From contig ARYC01001555.1 of NCBI GenBank assembly GCA_000711775.1, positions 1-64,000 on the forward strand: 64,000 nucleotides of DNA, in the 5' to 3' direction. Shown piece after piece: positions 55,907-64,000 of this stretch. Source of the stretch: Oxytricha trifallax (lineage: Eukaryota; Ciliophora; Spirotrichea; Sporadotrichida; Oxytrichidae). The notes under the pieces were generated by a model. The model was given only the letters and a program-made list of their open reading frames with translations. It searched no databases and had not been told where the DNA came from. Position 1 is the first letter of the stretch. Every line of letters begins with the position of its first letter. Made by a program: the position numbers and the translations under genes.

Positions 55907-58900
55907 AATTTTATTAATAGGATTTAAGTCATTTTAGTTCATATTTTCAGAAGATTCCTGACTATCGTGTTTTTATGACTCAATTACAGAAATGGGAAGT
56001 CTGATAGTTTTAAGGGTCGATAATTCCAATTAAAACTCATCGTAGTCTTAATCCATTTCTTCATAATCTTAAAATAATAATTATAGATACAATTTAATGA
56101 TTAAAATCACTTTCTAAAAGGTTTTAATGCTTTAAATATTCTTTCAAATTTATAAAAAAATAGACAAAGATATAGTTATTTTAACATAAGCTGTGTTATT
56201 ATTCTATAATAAGAGTATATTTATATTAATTGATAAAATTGTTATCATCATTATTATATTCCAGTTATTAAGTTTAGTTTAATTTTATTTATTTACCAGT
56301 ATTAGATACTAATTCCTTATTATTGTTATAATTATATTTAATAACGGAAATTTATAACGGTCAAACTTAATTATTTTTTCATTTTTTAGATTAAGCAATT
56401 ACTGAATATTATGGAACTCATTAAATTGAGAAATTTGAATGTTGCTCTCTTTATTATTTATACTCATTTAATTAGTTAAAGCTAGTTCCTTCATATAAAT
56501 TATTTATTTAAATATATATCATAAAATGGATTTAAGTGATTAAATAATAATTTATCATATTTTGGATTCCAAGCTGTAAATATTGCTTTTATTAGCTTTT
56601 TCCCTCTTTATCAGGGGATTCATATTACTATTTTTAGGGTATGAAATTGAAAATTTATACTAATTTACATAAAATTAAAAAAACATAAGAATATGTAAAG
56701 CACGCGATTTTAATCAAAATTAAATGGCTTATTTAATTAAAAAAAACTTGGAATTTTTTAAATAATTTTTGGATTATTTTAATATATTAGACAATTATAT
56801 TCAAAACCTTTTTATTTTCTTAAAAAATACTTTTTTCTTAAAAAATTCAGTTGATTGTAATATACATACTGAAAAATTAAAATTATAAAATAGAAATAAT
56901 TTATGTTTGACAGAATAAAATTTCTTAAATAAAATGTTATTAAAAATTGACCAATTGATTATAATTAATAGCTATAATATGATTTTAGAATGATTATTAT
57001 TTAAATCATTATCACATTAATTGAGTTAAATTTCCTAGAATAAATGAAAAATCGGTACTTAATATTAAATATCATCCAAATCAATAGCCTTGAAATGTGC
57101 TTATATAAAATCCTAAACTTCAAAATTAAAATCCTTACAATTATTGAAATTATTATTTTATTACTATTACCCAAAACTTGGTTGAATATAGTAATTATGT
57201 TATTTATCTTTTTTATTTTTTCTAGTTTTCGAGCTGACTCCGCTTTTTACCTAATTTTATGATGATTCTTCAGACTTTTTGGAAGGTTGCCTTCTCGAAT
57301 TTAAATTAACTTTTAATGTTTAAAATGAAAAATTAACACAAATCTTTTTATTAAATGACTGGAGCTATTACGTTTTTTCTCCTTCTTTTTAACAATGGGA
57401 ATTAAGCTGTCATCGCAAAATTAGCTAATTGTTTAGTTAAAAATAATAATTCATAAAATACTTTAATATAATATGAAAGTTGTTATTAGCATTTGCATAC
57501 ACAAGATAATTAATAACTTTCGATACTTAACGGCTCTCGTCAATTATTTTTTCTGAAGTTTTAGCGCTTTTTTAATTCTAATTTATATCTAAGTTAACAA
57601 TAAAGTTGTAATAAATATTATATAAAATTAAATTCCTTCATAAAATACATTATATTTAGAAATTAACCATTGATTTAGATAAATTTTTGTTCATTTATTG
57701 TATGAAATTAGTTAAATACATTGAAGTTTTTAGAGTGTAGTTAAATAATAAATATTTGAATCATAAAATATCAACGCAACATTATTGTTGACAATAGTCA
57801 TTCTTATATTAACTAAATTTTATTCATCTTTCTTTCATTAAATGATTTTACCATTAAATTATTTTTCATGATTTCCACGAATTTGACTTCATAAATAGGT
57901 TTATTATAATTAACTAAAATAGGCGATTATTGATTTATTTTTAAATATTACATTATAAAAATTTTATAATTTATTTGAATTAATTAATAGTCAAAATATA
58001 GAAAATTATTCTAAATTATCTCCCTTCTACTCTTAATGTTGTTTCGTTTAAATAAGGAAAAGTATTAAATTTTAAAAATTATATATCAAATGATTTGGAA
58101 TATGCATAGGAAAATGCTGAATTAACTTTTTATTAGAAGTTTGAGAGTGAAATACTAGCTCTATGCTTTACTAAATAAGAAAATGCTATAAAATTAAGCT
58201 TATTAACTTGAATTTATCTAACAAATTCTTTGATATGGTGCAAATTATTTTTCCTCATTCATATTAATGTACAGAGCCAGATTTGATGAACAATAGGACA
58301 AATTTAACCGAAAAGTAACTTGAAAATAACTTTTTATTTTTATTTTTAATAAATTTAAGTGTAACGTAGAGAATAGAATATAAGAGAGTTGATAAATCTA
58401 GACTAAACAGCATTATAAAACAAAAAGCAAGACATATATGAAAATTGAAGGATTATTAAATACTTATTCTATCAGGTTAAGTATTAATTTGCATACAGCA
58501 TGGAATAATATTATTGAAGAAAGACATTTGAATTTGGGAATTAAAATAAATTCAATTTTTATATATCAAACTTATATCAATAAATTTTTCCAAAACTAAA
58601 CAATATACTTTATTATCAACAGATATTTGGAATCAGCTAAACACTTTTTTAGAGATACTTTTTATTTTATCACTGCTATTTTTTAAATTGTTGATTTATA
58701 TATTACAATTTATTTTCCAAGGTTTAAATATATTTTTATAATATTAAATTAGTTTAACGATAAACTATAATTTAATTTTTATCAACTAATTTAATAAGGA
58801 CATGGCTTATTTCATCATCAAGCTTATTGTATTTACATAAATTCAGTTAATTGTTAGTTTTTTAAAAAAATTATTTTTCAAAATGCAAAATTATTTTATA

Positions 58901-59363
58901 TGGTAAAGTTAAATTATTCATGATTTATTTTTTGATTTAGAGATATAAGCAAATAAATATTTTATTGATGGCTTAATTGAAGAACATTAAATTTATAAAT
59001 ATAGAATATTTTGCCATTTCATTTAGATAAATATGTAAATACTCTCATTTAATCAATCTATTAAGGATTTTAAGTTTAATATTAATTTTTAAATTATTCT
59101 TATGATTTATTAAAAGGTAAGTATAATTTTGAAATAATAGAGTATTATATTTTCCCCTCAATAAACATTTATTAATAAAAATATAATCTTGATTAATTCT
59201 CATAATTAAAATTAAACCTAATTAGTACTTTAATAAGTTATATTGATATTATTCTGATTCATTTTTGAATGGTATTTATTGATTCTATTTTTATTATTAT
59301 TCCAATTTAAAATTTAAGCAAATATGTAGCTTTAATTTTGTTGAAAATTATAAATAAAAGTTT
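55907..59363. other. AT-rich gene-free region, 3.4 kb
   Basis: Very AT-rich throughout. A 72-codon open frame at 57044 is low-complexity Ile/Leu and not supported. No RNA gene, repeat or coding motif could be identified. Confidence 0.5.
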
Positions 59364-59875
59364 GCCTGTTCAAGGGAGATAGAGATATTGAAGGGCTTTT
59401 AGCAGCAGATCTATCATAAGCTTAACTAATAATTTTACTCTAACTGAACTTGAGAAAGCTTTCATTATAAAATCATTGATATTTAAATGCTTTATAAAAT
59501 AATTTCTATTATTTTTTAAAAAATAATTATTGTTAAGGTTACTGGGAGGGTTAAGATGGGAAGTTCCAGATTTATTGAAGTTTTGTTATTGACTCTAGTG
59601 GATTGATGATTTTTTGTTTAGTAAATTATACTCTGACTTGGAAAACTTTATAGTAATTTTTATAATTGAAATCAATGGGGTAGATAATATTTTCAAATAA
59701 AGTAAAACTTTGAAATATCTCGTTAAAAAAGCAAATGTTCTGGAGTCTTAAGAACTTTTATCATTAAGTCTCTTAAATATTGGTAGTCGGGCAGTTAATC
59801 GAAACTTAGCTATTTAATGTGCGCAAAACCCTAAGTAAATTAATGAGGCATCGCTCTGAAGAGACTTTCGTTTCT
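59364..59875 (+). pseudogene. Possible isolated coding fragments
   Basis: Two islands of higher complexity in AT-rich DNA read as plausible protein on the plus strand. About 59369-59475 gives LFKGDRDIEGLLAADLSQAQ. About 59700-59860 gives SKTLKYLVKKANVLESQELL and SLSLLNIGSRAVNRN. They could be macronuclear-destined segments of an unrecognised gene, a decayed gene, or chance. Confidence 0.25.
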
Positions 59876-60006
59876 ATAATTTGTTTTGTAAAAAATATTG
59901 CTATTATAAATATATTTAAATCAGAATGTGGTATTTTATGGGAATTAAAATCAATTTTTCTTTTGTAATTAAACTACATAATATCAAAAAGAAAGGATTT
60001 TTTTTT

Positions 60007-60415
60007 ATTGATACTTGTTCAAACCAAGATACCCTCCCACACTCTCATAATCTTCCCTCATCACACCCTTCTCCATCTCCAAATATAATATACTTTCCAA
60101 AAAAAAACTAAAAAATTTCCCACGCTACTCGTTCTAATTATATTTAGTGAAGATGATTTGAGAAATTTAAATTTTAGAAATATAAAATTTATACATATTT
60201 TTTATAAAAACCTGTATAAAAAGATGTTGAAGATCCTGGTTAATTAAATTAATCAATAATCATTAATGAATATAATTAGATATTAATAACCTATAATATA
60301 GTGAATTGACTAGATAAGACTCTATGATTTAAAATTCCTATTTAATAGGATATTTTAAGGAGAGGGAGGGGGTTGAGAGGGTCGGAGGGGGTTTGAGTAT
60401 TTCGATTAGAACAGA
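60007..60415. mobile_element. Decayed remnant of a C-rich-ended palindromic element
   Basis: The left part (TTGTTCAAACCAAGATACCC then C-rich) and the right part (G-rich then TCGATTAGAACAGATA) are inverted relative to each other. Both resemble the GTTCCGACCGAGACCCG end of the large palindromes with many C-to-T-type changes. Confidence 0.4.
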
Positions 60416-60609
60416 TACTCAATAATATATAATGTTATTAAATAGAAAAGTTGATTTATAAAATTCATTTTTAATAATTCAATTTAATTTAAATGAATAA
60501 AATCTTAATATAATTCAAGTAAGAAGTTATAATAAGCAAGTATTATTTTTAGCTAAGTTATAATTTACTATTAAAATAATCATCTTTTTATTACAAAATT
60601 TCTAATGAA

Positions 60610-62870
60610 AAGAAATTAATTATAAATAATAATTTTTCTTATTAATAGCAGATCTCATAAGATTTTGCTGATTTTATTTCATAGAAGACCAAGGGAACTA
60701 GCCGTCAGCTAAATACTTTTTTTTAATTAAAATTACTTCAATAATTAAATAATTTTAAATATTAAATACAAGAGATTATAGAATAAAGATTCGAGATCAT
60801 CTCTTCTGCTTTGTTCTAGAATAAAATAAGTTAAAATATATTTTGGCAAAATTATTAAATATAAAGCATATTATGCTGTATAGTATACTTACTGTAACCC
60901 ATCATGTGGTTTAGGGACATGAAGTTTCTATTTCCGCAGAGCATTTTATTAATTTCTTAAAATTTACATAATAATTATTTTTAATTTTTTGAAGTTAATT
61001 AAAAATAAAATTAATTTGATAATTTTCTCTTAGACTAGCTCAAGATGCTTTCCATTCATATCTTTATATGATTTTGTGAGTCCGAAATCAATTAAATTAA
61101 AAATCTATCTTTTCAAGTCAATTTAATTTTTAATTTATTATTACGCAAATTATCAATAATAATCTTTTTATTTTAAAAATTTAACCTTAAATAAAATATA
61201 GTCACTGGATTGACGACTTAGTTGATTTGTTTTTGAGTTGACGTTTTAATCGATAGATCTTATACCACTTTAGGTGAAGGCATTAATGCTACAATTAGTG
61301 GGAGGCTGTAGATGAGCGTCCTAAATTTACTTTTTTGTGCAACTCTGGTTGTTTTATTGATAAATTTTAAAAAAATGGGAGAAAAAATATTTGCAATTAA
61401 ATTTTTATTGAAACTAACTCAATTAAATTCATAAACAAATACTAAATTCATCGATAAATCTAGTTTTCTCATAAAATACATTGTACTATAAATATGAGAG
61501 TATTTAAATTTGATGTGTAATTATTATAAAAGAAATATTTCATTATTAGATCCAAAAATTATTTGATTTATATTGTAGGAATACATTTGGTTTGGGAAAA
61601 TACATAATAAATTAATTAATTAAATATCAAATTATTGGCAGTTAACTTTCTGAAAACCTGGACAATATGGTACTTGTTTGATAGAAAATTAAAAATTAGC
61701 TGGACTTTACTATTGGCGGTACCCCTCTATCGCATCCCTGGAGTGAGATAACTTGAGTTAAATTTTTGGTTGATTTTAATGCCAAAATTAAAGTCGTGTT
61801 ATCTCACTCCAGGGATGCGATAGAGAGGTAACGCCAATAGTAAAGTCCAGCTAATTTTAAATTCTCTATCGAACGAGTACCATATTGTCTAGGTTTCCAG
61901 AAAGTTAACTGCCAATAATTTGATATTTAATTAATTAATTTATTATGTATTTTCCCAAATCAAATGTATTCCTACAATATTATATTGCAAAATTAGAAAA
62001 TTACAAATGTCATTTTTAAAATACTTCAAAGCTAATTATTATATATTACAATTCATGCAGACAATTATATTTAAAAAATACAAGTTTTTTTTTCCCCATT
62101 ATATAGTTAATTTATTTATACTAGTTAAATAATGATTTAATTTCCTTATCGGTAATATTCAGAAACGAGAATAATTCCTCTTCTTAGCGCTTCTCCTGCA
62201 CCTTCGCATCTTCTCTTTAGTTACAATCCAAGTTGTTATCTTAATTTATTATTAATTTTAAAAGTAAAATAGATTTTTAATATTATAGTTTTAAATTGCT
62301 TATAAAAATATTTAATTATAATCTATATTTTTATAAAACATTAATCATACTCAAAATTTGAAATTATGGACTGGATGTTTTCATAGGTTACTCCCTTTGA
62401 AATTAAAATATTATTAGGTTTTAAGTCGCAATATAAAAACCAAAAATAATGTTAATAATAATTAATTATTTATTATGATTTTATGAATGTACAATTCCTA
62501 ATTTATGAATTGATTCCAAAGTGTAAATCTATAATTAGGTATAAGAGCACGAGGAAGAATTTTCTTACAAGAAATTAAATTTAAATTATAGGAATTTTAA
62601 GTTTAATTAGAAATATTTATTAGGAAAATGTGCTCGTTAATATAATTAATTTTAAATTATTATTATAGTTTTTATACAAGCTAATGAGCTAGAAAAGCTA
62701 TGACTTTGATTGGAAGCTTTTTTAATTTTTGCGCTTCTAAGGTATCATATATTGAAGGACCAAGGCTGCTCATTAAAATAAAAGACTCCCTATCTGATAC
62801 TTATTGAGAATCATAAAGTTTAGGCACCCCTATAATATTTTAATAAACTAGGTATTAAATAATAAGTAAT
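60610..62870 (-). CDS. CK1-like protein kinase, heavily interrupted
   Basis: Minus-strand segments follow kinase order. GVPKLYDSQQVSDRESFILM and SLGPSIYDTLEAQKLKKLP lie near 62700-62830 (N-lobe, typical CK1 LGPS). TLESIHKLGIVHS is at ~62500, YCDLKPNNILISKGVTYENI at ~62350-62430, and LIDFGLTKSYKDMNGKHLEL at ~61050-61110. KMLCGNRNFMSLNHMMGYK, near 60900-60960, is followed by a GT-AG intron and SRRDDLESLFYN at ~60795. YLADGQFPWSSMKQNQQN is at ~60680. These match the CK1 catalytic loop (DLKP instead of the usual DIKP), DFG, GN..F.S and SRRDDLE motifs. The first ~50 residues and the true start were not found. Substrate and role are unknown. Confidence 0.78.
61570..61980. mobile_element. Small palindromic element 3 inside the CK1-like gene
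   Basis: Arms 61570-61752 and 61798-61980 (ends ATATTGTAGG and complement) pair with few mismatches around a ~45-bp loop. Related to the inner part of palindrome 2 (shared CAATATGGTACTTGTT, AAATTAGC and GCATCCCT). It lies between the kinase's catalytic-loop and DFG segments, so it must be eliminated for the kinase to be made. Confidence 0.82.
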
Positions 62871-64000
62871 AATATCTTTAAATAAATGAATAAAATCTAA
62901 TTCTTCTAAATATTAGCACCTATTGAGATTTTAATAATTAATATAAAGAATATTTTATCAATTTTTAGTTAGCAGTAATATGATTTAACTATATTTTATT
63001 GTTGAACTTTTAATCTAATAATATTTTTAAGCTAAGCTGTGTTAGTCAACCAATAAATATAGTTTCATATGTAAAACCTTTATGTAATTATATGCAATAT
63101 ATCTAAATTAACAAGTGTTACAGTACAAATGATCTCGTCAAATATTTCAGTTAGTTATTTTTCAGAAAATTTTTATTTCACTTAGACTTAAGTAAAACGA
63201 CGCCCTTAAAACTGCAACTTATTTAAAAAGCCTGTTTAAATACCTCTAATAATCAATAAACATATTGAATAATCTTAATTTTACTTCTATCAATTTATTG
63301 GAATTTGTATTACTAAATTAAAAAGCTCTTATTGGCAAAGATCTGGCTTTTATTTATTATTGCAAAACATGACTTAATCAAAATTACCCTTTAATGTGCA
63401 TTTTCCAATTTTTTGTTTTTAAATTTGATAATAATAAGTTTAATTTATAAGGAAAAAATGAAACTGATTGCAAAAAACAAAGAAATACTTGGTAATATCT
63501 AAAATTATTTTAAATTTTATGAATTTAGAGTCAAAATCATTGAATTGTGAATATTTATGCATATCCTAGTAATATATTAAATTTTTCAAATTAGTAAAGA
63601 AATTAAAATTAATTACCCTATATAATTAATTTTTTCTCAAAATCTATCTATGCTACGTCAAGTACATTTTAAGGTTTATAACATTAAAAAATATGATGCA
63701 GAAATTATAATTTTTTATTTTTTAAGCAGGTAAAAAATTTAATATACATTTCTTATTCAAAGTTTGCAAAAAATTAAAAATTTATCCCTTATTGGCTCAA
63801 AAGTTTTCCTTTAACAAAATCAAGAAAATGTTGTTGAATAAAATAAAATTTCGATAATTTTATCAAAAGGATTATTTTAAGTTTTTCACTGGCATGATTT
63901 TAATTATATTTAATTTATTAATTATTGAAAAAATAAACTCATACAATATTTATAGAATATTTTTGGCATATAAATTCTGATAAAATATATTTTTCATTGT
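62871..64000. other. AT-rich region upstream of the CK1-like gene
   Basis: Should contain the kinase's missing N-terminal exon(s) and promoter. A possible coding patch near 63140-63250 on the minus strand could not be tied to a glycine-loop motif. Otherwise nothing supported. Confidence 0.35.

Noticed and set aside
57044..57262. 72-codon Ile/Leu-rich open frame
   Set aside because: AT-rich low complexity in a gene-free region; expected by chance.
1..64000. Frameshifts as sequencing errors or pseudogenes
   Set aside because: Interruptions are flanked by in-phase direct repeats or GT-AG, and intact domains result after removal. RPC8 and the ROK kinase need introns only. Decay would not give exact codon multiples.
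1..64000. CRISPR arrays, tRNA or rRNA genes
   Set aside because: No regularly spaced short repeats and no recognisable tRNA or rRNA signature were seen by eye. A tRNA scan was not possible, so a missed tRNA cannot be excluded.

Overview
The window reads as germline (micronuclear) DNA of a spirotrich, probably hypotrich, ciliate. Three things in the sequence support this. (1) Every recognisable protein reads through TAA and TAG as glutamine and stops only at TGA. (2) Introns are tiny (about 35-90 nt) GT-AG introns. (3) Many coding segments are interrupted by AT-rich blocks that are not GT-AG introns. These blocks lie between short direct repeats (pointers, 3-10 bp and different at each site), and removing one repeat plus the block restores the reading frame and conserved domains. 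They are internal eliminated sequences (IESs). Variable pointers argue against Paramecium, whose pointers are always TA. The genus is inference.

Layout. 1-5.7 kb: end of a 381-bp satellite, a 1.43-kb near-perfect palindrome, a second inverted repeat with 368-bp arms, and a coiled-coil gene. 5.9-8.2 kb: two small zinc-binding (C1-like) proteins and an SSB/SOSS-B-like OB-fold protein. 8.4-12.7 kb: a large armadillo-repeat protein with a Q/N-rich tail. 12.8-21 kb: secreted or surface proteins, namely a Cys-rich membrane-anchored protein (minus strand), an ML (lipid-recognition) protein, and two paralogous Cys-rich single-pass membrane proteins. 21.5-31.5 kb, minus strand: a NEK kinase with a palindromic TA-flanked element in its tail, a coiled-coil protein, and a RING/B-box/FN3/SPRY protein. 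32-33 kb: a ROK-family sugar kinase. 33.1-35 kb: a mobile element with 240-bp terminal inverted repeats encoding a Rep-like SF3 helicase that itself uses reassigned codons. 35-41 kb: a disordered protein, a SANT/Myb-like protein, ABT1/ESF2 (ribosome biogenesis) and a Sec14-like protein. 41.5-43.1 kb: a second large palindrome. 44.1-47.0 kb: a scrambled VTT-domain (TMEM41/TMEM64-like) gene. 47.2-54.2 kb: RNA polymerase III subunit RPC8, a PP2C phosphatase and a disordered protein. 54-60 kb: very AT-rich and nearly gene-free. 60.6-62.9 kb, minus strand: a CK1-like kinase with a third palindrome inserted between its catalytic loop and DFG motif.

The most striking locus is the VTT gene. Its first half lies on the plus strand (44146-45702) and its second half on the minus strand (47005-45869). 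The two halves share a 16-bp pointer in opposite orientation, so a functional gene requires an inversion as well as IES removal. The genes do not form an operon. They are ordinary cellular genes embedded in repeats that would be removed when the somatic nucleus develops. Junctions are called from reading frame and direct repeats only; no somatic sequence was available for comparison.
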